A stretch of DNA of 64,000 bases from Streptomyces cellulosae (GTDB lineage: Bacteria > Actinomycetota > Actinomycetes > Streptomycetales > Streptomycetaceae), in contig BNBH01000011.1 in the NCBI GenBank assembly GCA_014655195.1, positions 124,001-188,000 on the forward strand, in the 5' to 3' direction. Positions 8,420-16,914 of the stretch are shown here, in pieces. Position numbers and translations under genes: made by a program. Below the pieces are notes generated by a model. It searched no databases and was not told the DNA's origin. It saw nothing but the letters and a program-made list of their open reading frames with translations. Each line of letters begins with the position of its first letter. Within the stretch, counting starts at the first letter, position 1.

Positions 8420-8438
8420 TTAGGTAAGCCTTGCCTAA
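8420..8438 (-). promoter_or_regulatory. IdeR/DmdR-type iron box
   Basis: TTAGGTAAGCCTTGCCTAA is a 19-bp interrupted palindrome with one mismatch between arms and matches the DtxR/IdeR/DmdR1 iron-box consensus TTAGGTTAGGCTAACCTAA closely. It lies 14 bases upstream of the DUF2470 start codon and adjoins its ribosome site. Iron-loaded DmdR1 binding here would repress the gene when iron is ample. Confidence 0.85.
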
Positions 8439-8502
8439 CCTATCGAAGATCGAGGCGTGCGCCAACCGGCCCCGGTGATCTTTGCGGAACTTTCAGGGGC
8501 AC

Positions 8503-9111
8503 TCAGGGCGTGAGGACGCCCAACAGCGCACGCGCGCACAGGTCCCGTACCTGGTCGCGCTCCAGTCGCGCCCCGCGCAGCCACTCCAGACAGACGGCCG
8601 TGGTGAACGCCAGCCAGCCGCGCACCGCGAGCCGGGTGTCCGGCCGCTCCTCCAGCGCGGGACCGAACTCGGGGTCGGCGGCGAGCGCGGCGAGGATCTG
8701 CCGCTCCTGGGCGGCCAGCGCCCGCCGGTAGACCCGCCGCACCGCCTGGTCCCCCGCCGCGTCGGCGCGATGGAAGGCGCGGTAGCCGTGCGCGTGGGAC
8801 TCGACGTACTCCAGATAGGCGTCGAGCCCGGCGGTGAGCTGCTCGCGCACCGGGACGCCCGGCACCGGCGCCGTCATCCGCAGCATGCGCTCGCTCTCGC
8901 GCTCCACCACGGCCGCGAAGAAGTCACGTTTCGCCGGGAAGTAGTGGTAGAGCAGCCCGCGCGACACCCCGGCGATCTCGGCGACCTGCTCGATCCACAC
9001 CTCGTCGTACGGGCTCTCGGAGAACAACCGCGCACCCACGGCGAGCAGTTGCTCCCGGCGTTCCTCGGTGCTGAGCCGGCGGCGCGCCCGCCCGCCCTGG
9101 TCCACGGCCAT
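8503..9111 (-). CDS. TetR/AcrR family transcriptional regulator
   Basis: Predicted 202-residue TetR-family repressor. The N-terminal helix-turn-helix spans about residues 15-65, with the recognition part IAGVSRGLLYHYFPAKRDFF. The rest is the ligand-binding, dimerising domain; its ligand is unknown. It is divergent from the CYP102-like P450, with 111 bases between the starts, which points to control of that gene. The arrangement recalls the TetR-family repressor BM3R1, which controls CYP102A1 in Bacillus (now Priestia) megaterium. ATG 9111 is taken; TTG or GTG alternatives are not needed. Confidence 0.88.
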   Translation of the reverse strand: MAVDQGGRARRRLSTEERREQLLAVGARLFSESPYDEVWIEQVAEIAGVSRGLLYHYFPAKRDFFAAVVERESERMLRMTAPVPGVPVREQLTAGLDAYLEYVESHAHGYRAFHRADAAGDQAVRRVYRRALAAQERQILAALAADPEFGPALEERPDTRLAVRGWLAFTTAVCLEWLRGARLERDQVRDLCARALLGVLTP

Positions 9112-9174
9112 TCCCGCACTGTAGTTGACGCCGGTCCGGCCGTCGGATCAGACTAAGACCGCGTTATTGAACTC

Positions 9175-9187
9175 ACGTGCAACACGT
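9175..9187. promoter_or_regulatory. short palindrome between TetR and P450 genes
   Basis: ACGTG-CAA-CACGT is a 5-bp inverted repeat with a 3-base spacer, 36 bases before the P450 start codon, in the divergent 111-base intergenic region. It is a candidate TetR operator but short. A TTGACG box lies at about 9125. Confidence 0.25.
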
Positions 9188-9222
9188 CGCCACTCGCTCG
9201 CCGGACCGAAGGAGACCGTGTC

Positions 9223-10707
9223 ATGGCGGAGACGACGGCACGGGCCGCTGTGCCGAAGGGATTCCGCAGCGCGGAGCAGGGCTGGCCCGCACTGCACCGC
9301 ATACCGCGTCCGCCGTACCGGCTGCCGCTGCTCGGCGACGTCGTCGGGGCGAGCAGACGCACGCCCGTGCAGGACTCACTGCGGCTCGGCCGCCAGTTGG
9401 GGCCGATCTTCCGGCGCCGGGCGTTCGGCAACGAGTTCGTGTTCACCTGGGGTTCCCGGCTGGTGGCCGACCTGGCCGACGAGTCGCGGTTCGCCAAGCA
9501 CGTGGGTCTGGGCGTGGCCAATCTGCGCCCGCTCGCGGGCGACGGCCTGTTCACCGCGTACAACCACGAGCCCAACTGGCAGCTGGCGCACGACGTGCTG
9601 GCGCCCGGGTTCAGCCGGGAGGCGATGTCCGGCTACCACCCGATGATGCTGTCGGTGGCGGCGCGGCTGACCGAGCACTGGGACCGTGCGGCGGCGGACG
9701 GCCGGTGGGTGGACGTGCCCGGCGACATGACCAAGCTGACGCTGGAGACCATCGCGCGCACCGGCTTCGGGCACGACTTCGGCTCTTTCGAACGGTCCCG
9801 CCCGCACCCGTTCGTCACGTCGATGGTCGGCGCGCTCTCGCACGCGCAGCGGCTGAACAACGTGCCGCCGCCGCTGGCCCCGCTGCTGCTGCGCCGGGCG
9901 AACCGGCGCAACGCCGAGGACATCGCGCGCCTCGGCCACATCGTCGACGAGGTGGTCCGCCGCCGGCGTGCGGACGGACACGGGGACGGCGACCTGCTGG
10001 ACCGGATGCTGGAGACGGCGCACCCGGTCACCGGGGAGCGGCTGTCACCGGAGAACGTGCGCCGCCAGGTCATCACCTTCCTGGTCGCCGGCCATGAGAC
10101 CACCTCCGGGGCCCTGTCCTTCGCCCTGCACTACCTCTCCCTCCACCCGGAGGTGGCGGACCATGCCCGCGCCGAGGTGGACCGCGTCTGGGGCGACACG
10201 GACACGCCCGCCTACGAACAGGTCGCCCGCCTCCGCCACGTCCGCCGCGTCCTCGACGAGTCGCTGCGGCTGTGGCCGACGGCGCCGGCGTACTCGCGTG
10301 AGGCGACGCGGGACACGGTGCTGGCGGACGAGCATCCGATGCGGCGCGGCGCGTGGACGCTGGTGCTCATCCCGATGCTGCACCGGGACCCCGAGGTGTG
10401 GGGCGCGGACGCCGACCGCTTCGACCCGGACCGCTTCGAACCGTCGGCGGTACGCTCCCGCCCGCCCCACACCTACAAGCCCTTCGGCACGGGCGCCCGC
10501 GCCTGCATCGGCCGCCAGTTCGCCCTCCACGAGGCGACGCTGATCCTCGGCCTGCTCCTCCGCCGCTACGACCTCCACCCGGACCCGTCGTACCGCCTCC
10601 GCGTGACGGAACGGCTGACGCTGATGCCGGAGGGACTGCGGCTGCGGGCGGTGCGGCGGACTGCCGGCAGGGCGGGGATCCCGGCGCAGCGGACGTACGG
10701 GAGTTAA
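9223..10707 (+). CDS. cytochrome P450, CYP102-like heme domain
   Basis: Predicted 494-residue soluble P450 monooxygenase. Oxygen-binding I-helix motif AGHETTSG is at residues 289-296, the ExxR pair ESLR at 346-349, and the heme loop FGTGARACIG at 421-430 with the iron ligand Cys428. The heme loop followed by RQFALHEATLILG closely resembles the CYP102 (P450 BM3) fatty-acid hydroxylase heme domain, but no reductase domain follows, so it needs external electron partners. A fatty-acid or similar long-chain substrate is an inference. ATG 9223 follows GAAGGAGACCGTGTC. It is 42 bases upstream of the proS-like gene and divergent from a TetR gene. Confidence 0.9.
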   Translation: MAETTARAAVPKGFRSAEQGWPALHRIPRPPYRLPLLGDVVGASRRTPVQDSLRLGRQLGPIFRRRAFGNEFVFTWGSRLVADLADESRFAKHVGLGVANLRPLAGDGLFTAYNHEPNWQLAHDVLAPGFSREAMSGYHPMMLSVAARLTEHWDRAAADGRWVDVPGDMTKLTLETIARTGFGHDFGSFERSRPHPFVTSMVGALSHAQRLNNVPPPLAPLLLRRANRRNAEDIARLGHIVDEVVRRRRADGHGDGDLLDRMLETAHPVTGERLSPENVRRQVITFLVAGHETTSGALSFALHYLSLHPEVADHARAEVDRVWGDTDTPAYEQVARLRHVRRVLDESLRLWPTAPAYSREATRDTVLADEHPMRRGAWTLVLIPMLHRDPEVWGADADRFDPDRFEPSAVRSRPPHTYKPFGTGARACIGRQFALHEATLILGLLLRRYDLHPDPSYRLRVTERLTLMPEGLRLRAVRRTAGRAGIPAQRTYGS

Positions 10708-10749
10708 TCGGGTCGCGCCTCGGTGGGGCCGCGTCCTACTCTGCGCGCC

Positions 10750-12162
10750 ATGGCGAAAGCACCCGTTCTCACACCCCGGGCGGACGACTTCCCCCGCTGG
10801 TACCAGGACCTGGTCGGCAAGGCCGAACTGGCCGACAACGGGCCGGTGCGCGGCACCATGGTCGTCCGGCCGTACGGGTACGGCCTGTGGGAGCGGACGC
10901 AGCAGGAGGTGGACGCCCGGATCAAGGCGGCCGGCGCGCAGAACGCGTACTTTCCGCTCTTCATCCCGCAGTCGTACCTGACGAAGGAGGCCGAGCACGT
11001 CGAGGGCTTCGCGCCCGAACTGGCCGTGGTCACCCATGGCGGGGGCAAGGAACTGGAGGAGCCCGTCGTCGTCCGCCCCACGTCCGAGACGATCGTCAAC
11101 GACTACTTCTCCAAGTGGGTGCGGAGCTACCGCGACCTCCCGCTGCTGATCAACCAGTGGGCGAACGTGGTCCGCTGGGAGCTGAGGCCGCGGGTGTTCC
11201 TCCGTACGACGGAATTCCTGTGGCAGGAAGGCCACACGGCACACGCCACCTACGAGGACGCCCGCGACTACGCGGCACGCATCCACCAGGAGGTGTACGC
11301 CGACTTCCTGGAGAACGTCCTCGCCATGGATGTCGTGCCGGGGCGGAAGACGGTCAGGGAGCGGTTCGCCGGCGCGGTCAACACGCTCACCCTGGAAGGC
11401 ATGATGGGCGACGGCAAGGCCCTCCAGCTGGCCACGAGCCACGAACTGGGCCAGAACTTCGCCAAGGCCTTCGGGACGCGCTACCTGTCGAAGGACGGCC
11501 GTGAGGAGTACGTCTGGCAGACCTCGTGGGGTTCCACGACCCGGATGGTCGGCGCGCTGGTGATGACGCACGGCGACGACGACGGCCTTCGCGTCCCGCC
11601 GCGTCTGGCCCCGGTCCAGGTGGTCGTCGTGGCCGTCAAGGGCGACGACGCGGTCCTGGACACGGTCCGCGGGATCGGTGACCGGTTGAGGGCGGCCGGC
11701 ATCCGCGTGCACGTCGACGACCGCACCGACACGCCGTTCGGCCGCCGCGTGGTCGACTGGGAGCTCAAGGGGGTGCCCGTACGCGTCGAGGTCGGGCCCC
11801 GTGACGTGGACAACGGGACGGCCGTGCTGGTCCGCCGCGTACGGGGAAGCAAGGAGCCGACGCCGGTCGGGGCCCTGTCCGAGATCCTGCCCACGGTGCT
11901 GGAGGAAGACCAGGCGCTGCTGCTGGCGCAGTCCCGTGAGCGTCGCCGCGACCGCACCGTCGAGGTGACCACGGTCGAGGAGGCCGCGGAGGCGGCGCGC
12001 ACCGGCTGGGCGCGCATCGCGTGGGACACGCTGGGCGTGGAGGGTGAGGCCAGACTCGCCGAACAGGGCGTCACCGTGCGGTGTCTGGTCGCCGCGGACG
12101 GTTCCGTTCCCGCCAGCGACGACCAGCCCGGCACCGTCGCCGTCGTGGCACGCGCCTACTGA
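10750..12162 (+). CDS. proS: proline--tRNA ligase, archaeal/eukaryote-type
   Basis: Predicted 470-residue class II aminoacyl-tRNA synthetase charging tRNA-Pro. Class II motifs are visible: the RPTSET motif, WANVVRWELRPRVFLRTTEFLWQEGHTAHA split over motif 2, and the GALVMTHGDDDGLRVPP motif 3 region. It lacks the large inserted editing domain of the standard bacterial ProRS, which is about 570 residues, and ends in the C-terminal Tyr typical of the archaeal/eukaryotic short class. Streptomyces normally also carries the long bacterial ProRS elsewhere, so this is likely a second enzyme. ATG 10750 is used. The phosphotransferase gene follows 30 bases later. Confidence 0.9.
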   Translation: MAKAPVLTPRADDFPRWYQDLVGKAELADNGPVRGTMVVRPYGYGLWERTQQEVDARIKAAGAQNAYFPLFIPQSYLTKEAEHVEGFAPELAVVTHGGGKELEEPVVVRPTSETIVNDYFSKWVRSYRDLPLLINQWANVVRWELRPRVFLRTTEFLWQEGHTAHATYEDARDYAARIHQEVYADFLENVLAMDVVPGRKTVRERFAGAVNTLTLEGMMGDGKALQLATSHELGQNFAKAFGTRYLSKDGREEYVWQTSWGSTTRMVGALVMTHGDDDGLRVPPRLAPVQVVVVAVKGDDAVLDTVRGIGDRLRAAGIRVHVDDRTDTPFGRRVVDWELKGVPVRVEVGPRDVDNGTAVLVRRVRGSKEPTPVGALSEILPTVLEEDQALLLAQSRERRRDRTVEVTTVEEAAEAARTGWARIAWDTLGVEGEARLAEQGVTVRCLVAADGSVPASDDQPGTVAVVARAY

Positions 12163-12192
12163 CCCGGGAGTGCCTGGGAGAAGGGGAACGGT

Positions 12193-13023
12193 ATGGAGCC
12201 GTCAGAACTGCGTCGCGCGGTCGAGGCGGGGCGGGCGACCGCTTCGGGGCTGGGCCTTCGGGTCGACGACGCGACCGTCGTCCACAACTCGGACCGCGTC
12301 GCCCTGCGCCTGGTCCCGTGCGACGTGCTGGCCCGGGTCGCGCCTTCGGGACTTCTGGCCGACTCCGAGTTCGAGGTGGAAGTCGCCCGCCGTCTCGCCG
12401 ACGCCGGCGCGCCGGTGGCTGAGCTGGATCCCCGGGCCGAGCCACGGGTTCATGTGCGTGACGGCTTCGCCGTCTCGCTCTGGACCTACTACGAACCCAT
12501 GGGACCGGAGATCGCGCCGGCCGACTACGCGGACGTGCTGCTGCGACACCATGCCGCCCTGCGGCAGATCGATCTGGACGCACCTCATTTCACCGACCGG
12601 GTCGCCGTGGCCCTGCGAGAAGTGAGCGACCGGGAGCGGTCTCCCGAGCTGCCGGATGCCGACCGGGCGCTCCTCAGCGACACGCTCGGCGGGGTGAGCG
12701 CCTCGATCAGCAGCGACACGGCCGGCCACCAGCTGCTGCACGGCGAGCCTCACCCGGGCAACCTCTTGAACACCAGGAGGGGGCCGCTTTTCGTGGACCT
12801 CGCCACCTGCTGCCGTGGACCGGTCGAGTTCGACCTCGCCCATACGCCCGACGACGTGGCACAGCACTATGCGGAGGCCGACCCCGACCTGATCCGCCGG
12901 TGCCGCGCCCTGACCTGGGCGATGTTCTCCGCCTGGCGCTGGCGCCAGGACGACCGGATGCCCGACCGGGAACACTGGAGGGTGGCGGGCCTCAACAAGG
13001 TTCGCGCCGCACTGAGTACGTGA
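12193..13023 (+). CDS. APH-family phosphotransferase-like protein
   Basis: Predicted 276-residue cytosolic protein of the APH phosphotransferase superfamily. The catalytic loop is LLHGEPHPGNLL, where the usual HxD Asp is replaced by Glu (HGE), and the metal segment reads FVDLATCCRGPVEFDLAH. The HGE change suggests altered or weak kinase activity. It starts 30 bases after the proline--tRNA ligase gene with AGAAGGGGAACGGT before the ATG, so the two are probably one transcript. Its last 32 bases overlap the convergent MBL gene. Substrate unknown. Confidence 0.72.
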   Translation: MEPSELRRAVEAGRATASGLGLRVDDATVVHNSDRVALRLVPCDVLARVAPSGLLADSEFEVEVARRLADAGAPVAELDPRAEPRVHVRDGFAVSLWTYYEPMGPEIAPADYADVLLRHHAALRQIDLDAPHFTDRVAVALREVSDRERSPELPDADRALLSDTLGGVSASISSDTAGHQLLHGEPHPGNLLNTRRGPLFVDLATCCRGPVEFDLAHTPDDVAQHYAEADPDLIRRCRALTWAMFSAWRWRQDDRMPDREHWRVAGLNKVRAALST

Positions 13024-13774
13024 CCCCCGGTGCCGCGTGCTCGATCGGCCCGTCGTACCGGGCCGCCGCGCGGGCGACCGCCTGCTGGGGTGTCAGGAAG
13101 CGGCCGACGTGGGTGACGATCAGGCGGCGTGCTCCGGCCGCGCGGGCCGTGTCGCCCGCGTCCTCGGGGGTGTGGTGCACCTGTTCGCCCTCGGACGGTG
13201 GCCGGTCGCTCTCCGCCTCGCACAGCAGCGCGTCGCACCCCTGGGCCAGTTCCGTGAGGCTCGGGCACGGGGCCGTGTCACCGGAGTAGACGAGGGACGC
13301 GCCCGCCGTCTCGATGCGTACGGCGAAGGCCGGGATGCCGTGCGACACCGCCCTGCTGGTCAGCCGGAGCGGGCCGACCGTCGCCTGGTGGCCGTCGTAC
13401 AGCTCGGTGACCTCGAAGGCGGATTCGACCGGGCTGCGGGACGGGGTGTTGGTGAGGAAGTGGGCCAGGCGGTCGGCGGTGCCGGGCGGGCCGTGGAGCG
13501 GGATCGGCGAGGCGAGGTCGATGTCCGCGAACAGGGCGCCGTAGTACGCCGTGAGCAGGTCCGCGCTGTGGTCGGCGTGGAGATGGGATATCCAGATCGC
13601 GTCGAGCTGGTCCAGCCTCACGTACCGCTGGAGCGGGCCGAGCGTCCCGCTGCCCGCGTCCATCCAGACATGGGTGTCCCCGCTCGACACCAGATAGCCC
13701 GAACACGGGTTGTCCGCCGTCGGGTAGGGCGTCGCGCAGCCCAGGACCGTGAGGTCGAGGCGTCCGTCAGACAT
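12992..13774 (-). CDS. MBL-fold metallo-hydrolase (RNase Z/arylsulfatase-like)
   Basis: Predicted 260-residue metallo-beta-lactamase-fold hydrolase. The metal motif HLHADH lies at residues 64-69; a later SGDT segment and IVTHVG near residue 230 supply further ligands. The early GCATPYPTADNPCSGYLV segment resembles RNase Z/arylsulfatase-type members more than beta-lactamases. The substrate is unknown. The ATG at 13774 overlaps the sigma factor stop by 8 bases, so translation is coupled to it. It is the last gene of the three-gene operon; its 3' end overlaps the facing phosphotransferase by 32 bases. Confidence 0.85.
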   Translation of the reverse strand: MSDGRLDLTVLGCATPYPTADNPCSGYLVSSGDTHVWMDAGSGTLGPLQRYVRLDQLDAIWISHLHADHSADLLTAYYGALFADIDLASPIPLHGPPGTADRLAHFLTNTPSRSPVESAFEVTELYDGHQATVGPLRLTSRAVSHGIPAFAVRIETAGASLVYSGDTAPCPSLTELAQGCDALLCEAESDRPPSEGEQVHHTPEDAGDTARAAGARRLIVTHVGRFLTPQQAVARAAARYDGPIEHAAPGVTYSVRREPC

Positions 13775-14684
13775 GCGAGGTGTCCTCCTCGTCCGGAAGG
13801 GTCAGACCCCGCAGCCGCTCCGGGTCCGCCAGGATGTACAGGGCCGTGATGCGGCCCTCGTGGACCGTGGCCGCGAGGACCGAGCCGACGCGGCCGTCGG
13901 CCACGCCGACCAGGCCAGGGACGCCGTTGACCAGGACCATGCGGGCGGCCGCGTTGGAGCGGGAGAACAGCATGGCCGACTCGGCGACCCGCCGGGCGCC
14001 CTGGAGACGCTTGGAGCCGGCCACGCCCTGAACGAGCGCGCCCGCGTCCGCGCGCAGCACCACGTCCCGGTTGAGTACGGCGAGCAGTGCCTCGAAGTCG
14101 CCGGTGCGCGCGGCGGCGCGGAACGCGTCGAGGGCTTCACGCTGCCGGGTCGCGTCCGCGTCGGACGGCGGCGCGGTGTCGCGGACCCGGCGGCGGGCCC
14201 GGCTGGCGAGCTGCCGGGTCGCGGCAGGGGTGCGCTCCAGCACCGGGGCGATGTCGTCGAAGGGCACGGCGAACAGGTCGTGCAGCACGAACGCCAGCCG
14301 CTCGTCGGGGGCGAGGGTCTCCATGACGACCAGCAGGGCGATGCCGACCGAGTCGGCCTCCAGCGCCTCCTGCTCCGGGTCGGCGCCGGACAGCGGCCGG
14401 ATCACCGGGTCCGGGACGAACGTGTCGTCCATCGGCTGCTCCCGGCGCGCCGTGCGCGAGCGCAGCAGGTCCAGGCAGATGCGGCCGGTCACCGTGGTCA
14501 GCCAGCCGCCCAGGTTGTCGATCTCACCTGGCTCCACGCGGCCCAGACGCAGCCACGCCTCCTGCACGGCGTCCTCCGCCTCGGCGAGCGAGCCGAGCAT
14601 GCGGTAGGCGACCGCCTTGAGGTGGCCGCGGTGCTCCTCGAAGCTCCGCGCGAGCAGTTCCGTGTCCTCCCCCACCACGCTCAC
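13767..14684 (-). CDS. ECF-type RNA polymerase sigma factor with SnoaL-like tail (SigJ/ECF41 group)
   Basis: Predicted 305-residue sigma factor. Region 2 is at about residues 12-80 (SFEEHRGHLKAVAYRMLGS, AEDAVQEAWLR), region 4 at about 120-172 (LAPDERLAFVLHDLFAVPFDDIAPVLE). The last ~125 residues form an NTF2/SnoaL-like domain, as in the ECF41/SigJ group, where this tail controls activity in place of a separate anti-sigma factor. GTG 14684 is preferred because it overlaps the upstream PIG-L stop as GTGA; GTG codons at 14678 and 14675 are alternatives. It sits between the deacetylase and the MBL hydrolase, both overlapping it, so all three are co-translated. ECF41 genes often neighbour oxidoreductase or hydrolase genes they control. 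Confidence 0.88.
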   Translation of the reverse strand: MSVVGEDTELLARSFEEHRGHLKAVAYRMLGSLAEAEDAVQEAWLRLGRVEPGEIDNLGGWLTTVTGRICLDLLRSRTARREQPMDDTFVPDPVIRPLSGADPEQEALEADSVGIALLVVMETLAPDERLAFVLHDLFAVPFDDIAPVLERTPAATRQLASRARRRVRDTAPPSDADATRQREALDAFRAAARTGDFEALLAVLNRDVVLRADAGALVQGVAGSKRLQGARRVAESAMLFSRSNAAARMVLVNGVPGLVGVADGRVGSVLAATVHEGRITALYILADPERLRGLTLPDEEDTSHV

Positions 14685-15424
14685 CTCGGGAACAGCTCGA
14701 AGGCGACCGCCGGAACGCCGGCGAACCGCTTGCCCGTCTCCTCGGCGAAACCGGTCAGCAGCGTGCGCGCGTACGTCTCCGGGTCCTCGTCGGTGAGCGC
14801 CTCGATGTAGGTGCGGTGCTCCAGCAGGGAGCGCACCGCCCGCTCCAGTCCGGCGGTCGCGTCCACCGCGTGGGTGGGCGAGCTCGAACCGGCGACCGCC
14901 ACCCAGCGCACGCCGTCCCAGGGCTCCAGCCCCTGCTCGGTCAGCTCCGGGAAGATCCACCGGTTGCCCGCGTCGCCGGCCGCGTCGAGCACGGCGCGGC
15001 CGACGGCCACGTGGTCCGGGGTGTTCCAGGCGGTGCCGCCCCAGGTGTCCCGGTGGTTCAGGGTGATCACCAGCTCGGGGCGGTGGCGCCGGATCTCCGC
15101 CGCGATGTCCCGGCGCAGGGCGGGGCCGTACTCGATCACGCCGTCCCCGTGGTCCAGGAAGGCGACCTCGGAGACGCCCACCACGGCCGCGCTGGCCCGC
15201 TGTTCGAGCTCCCGGAGCGCCGCGCACCGGGCAGGCTCCAGCGTGTCGATGCCCGCCTCGCCGCGCGTCGCGAGCACGTAGGAGACCTCGCGGCCCGCGT
15301 CGGTCCAGGACGCGACGGCCGCCGCGCAGCCGTACTCCAGGTCGTCCGGGTGGGCGACCACGGCCAGAGCGCGTTGCCAGTCGTCGGGCAGGGGCTGGAG
15401 TTGACTGATCGCCGGCTCGGTCAT
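14681..15424 (-). CDS. PIG-L family deacetylase
   Basis: Predicted 247-residue zinc hydrolase of the PIG-L/LmbE family, which removes acetyl groups from N-acetylglucosamine-type sugars, as in mycothiol (MshB) and bacillithiol (BshB) biosynthesis. The signature AHPDD is at residues 24-28; a second zinc site is likely at the NTPDH segment (about residues 131-135). The exact substrate is open; the true MshB may lie elsewhere. ATG 15424 is chosen; a GTG 24 bases upstream is possible. Its stop overlaps the sigma factor start by 4 bases, so it heads a coupled operon of deacetylase, sigma factor and MBL hydrolase. Confidence 0.85.
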   Translation of the reverse strand: MTEPAISQLQPLPDDWQRALAVVAHPDDLEYGCAAAVASWTDAGREVSYVLATRGEAGIDTLEPARCAALRELEQRASAAVVGVSEVAFLDHGDGVIEYGPALRRDIAAEIRRHRPELVITLNHRDTWGGTAWNTPDHVAVGRAVLDAAGDAGNRWIFPELTEQGLEPWDGVRWVAVAGSSSPTHAVDATAGLERAVRSLLEHRTYIEALTDEDPETYARTLLTGFAEETGKRFAGVPAVAFELFPR

Positions 15425-15474
15425 GCTCCGCAGATTAGCCCCCGCCACCGACAGTGCACGGGGGCTCGCGGGCG

Positions 15475-15497
15475 GACCCCCAGGCCCCCTGGAGGTC
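15475..15497. terminator. imperfect hairpin between hydrolase and PIG-L genes
   Basis: GACC..CCAGG pairs with CCTGG..GGTC around a short C-run loop with one internal mismatch. It lies 15 bases beyond the stop of the alpha/beta hydrolase gene and upstream of the PIG-L start. Likely terminates the hydrolase transcript. Confidence 0.4.
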
Positions 15498-15511
15498 CGA
15501 CGTCCTCACCG

Positions 15512-16813
15512 TCAGGCGTCGCCGCGGGCCAGGGCGAGCAGGCGGTCCAGGACGCGGGGGCCGCCGGCGCGGACGCCGTCGTGCTCGAACTCGTCCGTCA
15601 CCCAGGTGCGCAGGCCGCGGATCGCCCGGGCGGTGGCCAGGGAGTGCGCGGTGTCGACGTACATGTCGTCGTGGTAGACGGCCGCCGCGACCGGGACCTC
15701 GTTGGCGGCGAGGCGCGCCGGGTCGTACAGCGGGGTCCAGTCGGTGCGGGCGGCGAGGAGTTCGGCGGTCTCGCGCAGCGGCCGCAGCGCGGGGTCGCAG
15801 TCGAACATCCAGGGGTGAATCGTTTCCCCGGTGAACAGCACGGGCTGGTCGCCGGCGAGTGCCTTGGCCGCGTCGAACCGCGGGAACTCGGCGCGTACCC
15901 GTTCGGCGGACCAGGCGGTGGGGCGGGCGTCCTGGGCGTAGATGGCCTCGTGGATCAGCGCGTGGAGCGGATGTCCGGCGAAGGACAGCAGGCCCTGGAC
16001 CTCCTCCTGGAAGGCGTCGGAGAGCCGCGGGCCGGACGGGGTGGGGACGAAGGCGTCCTCGAGGAGGAAGTGCAGGCGGTGGCTGCCGTCGCCGCCGCCC
16101 AGCATCATGCCGAGGGACTGGAACGCCTCGACGGTGAAGCGGTAGCCGTTCGGCAGGACCACGTCGTGGGTGAGGAGGTGGTCGGCGATGCGGCGGGCGC
16201 GCTCGACGTCCTGCGGGTAGCGGGCGTAGTGGGCGGCGACCTTGCGTTCGATGCGCGGGTAGGCGGCACGGTAGACGTCGTCGGCGTGCGCGTCGAGGGA
16301 GGGCAGGCCGCCGGTGATCAGGGCGGTGTCCAGTCCCTCGGGGGCCAGTGACAGGTAGGTGACGGTGCAGAAGCCGCCGAAGCTCTGGCCGAGGACGGTC
16401 CAGGGGGCGCCGCCGGTGACCTGCGGGCGGATGGCCTCGCAGTCCCGGACGATCGCGTCGGAGCGGAAGTGGGTGAGGTAGTCGGCCTGCTCGGCGGGGC
16501 CGCCGCGCAGCGGGAGCGTCTGCCGGTTGGCGGGGGTGGAGGCGCCGGTGCCGCGCTGGTCGAGGAGGAGGACCCGGTAGTCCTCCAGGGCGCGGCCGAG
16601 CCAGGCCTGCTTCCCGATGAAACGGTTCGCCCCGAAGCCGGGGCCGCCCTGGAGGTACAGCAGCCAGGGCAGGTCCCGGTCCGCCTTGTCCCGGGCGACG
16701 ACCTCGCGCGCGTACAGCTCGATCGTCTCCCCGGAGGGGTCGTCGTGATCGAGGGGCACGGTGAACCGGCGGTCGGTGAGGACCACTCCGGGCTGGCGGT
16801 AGGTGTCGGTCAA
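15512..16813 (-). CDS. alpha/beta-fold hydrolase, S33 (proline iminopeptidase-like)
   Basis: Predicted 433-residue serine hydrolase of the alpha/beta fold, peptidase family S33. The oxyanion segment YLQGGPGFG is near residues 53-61, the nucleophile elbow GQSFGG near 143-148. The later Asp and His region is LAANEVPVAAAVYHDDMYVD. Such enzymes cleave N-terminal proline or similar residues from peptides, but related hydrolases take other substrates. No signal peptide is seen, so it is cytosolic. The ATG at 16813 follows GGGAGTACC. A LacI gene with the same direction lies 101 bases upstream; the hydrolase may form its own unit. Confidence 0.82.
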   Translation of the reverse strand: MTDTYRQPGVVLTDRRFTVPLDHDDPSGETIELYAREVVARDKADRDLPWLLYLQGGPGFGANRFIGKQAWLGRALEDYRVLLLDQRGTGASTPANRQTLPLRGGPAEQADYLTHFRSDAIVRDCEAIRPQVTGGAPWTVLGQSFGGFCTVTYLSLAPEGLDTALITGGLPSLDAHADDVYRAAYPRIERKVAAHYARYPQDVERARRIADHLLTHDVVLPNGYRFTVEAFQSLGMMLGGGDGSHRLHFLLEDAFVPTPSGPRLSDAFQEEVQGLLSFAGHPLHALIHEAIYAQDARPTAWSAERVRAEFPRFDAAKALAGDQPVLFTGETIHPWMFDCDPALRPLRETAELLAARTDWTPLYDPARLAANEVPVAAAVYHDDMYVDTAHSLATARAIRGLRTWVTDEFEHDGVRAGGPRVLDRLLALARGDA

Positions 16814-16914
16814 CGGTACTCCCGGGACGAAGGGATTGTCGGGCCGCGACCCAGTTCAGCACATGTTCCTGCGGCCAACGACCCCGGGATCATGAAAAAG
16901 TTCCTGCATTGCGG

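Noticed and set aside
8503..16813. A secondary metabolite cluster built on the P450, TetR, PIG-L and APH genes
   Set aside because: No polyketide, peptide, terpene or other core biosynthetic genes occur in the window.
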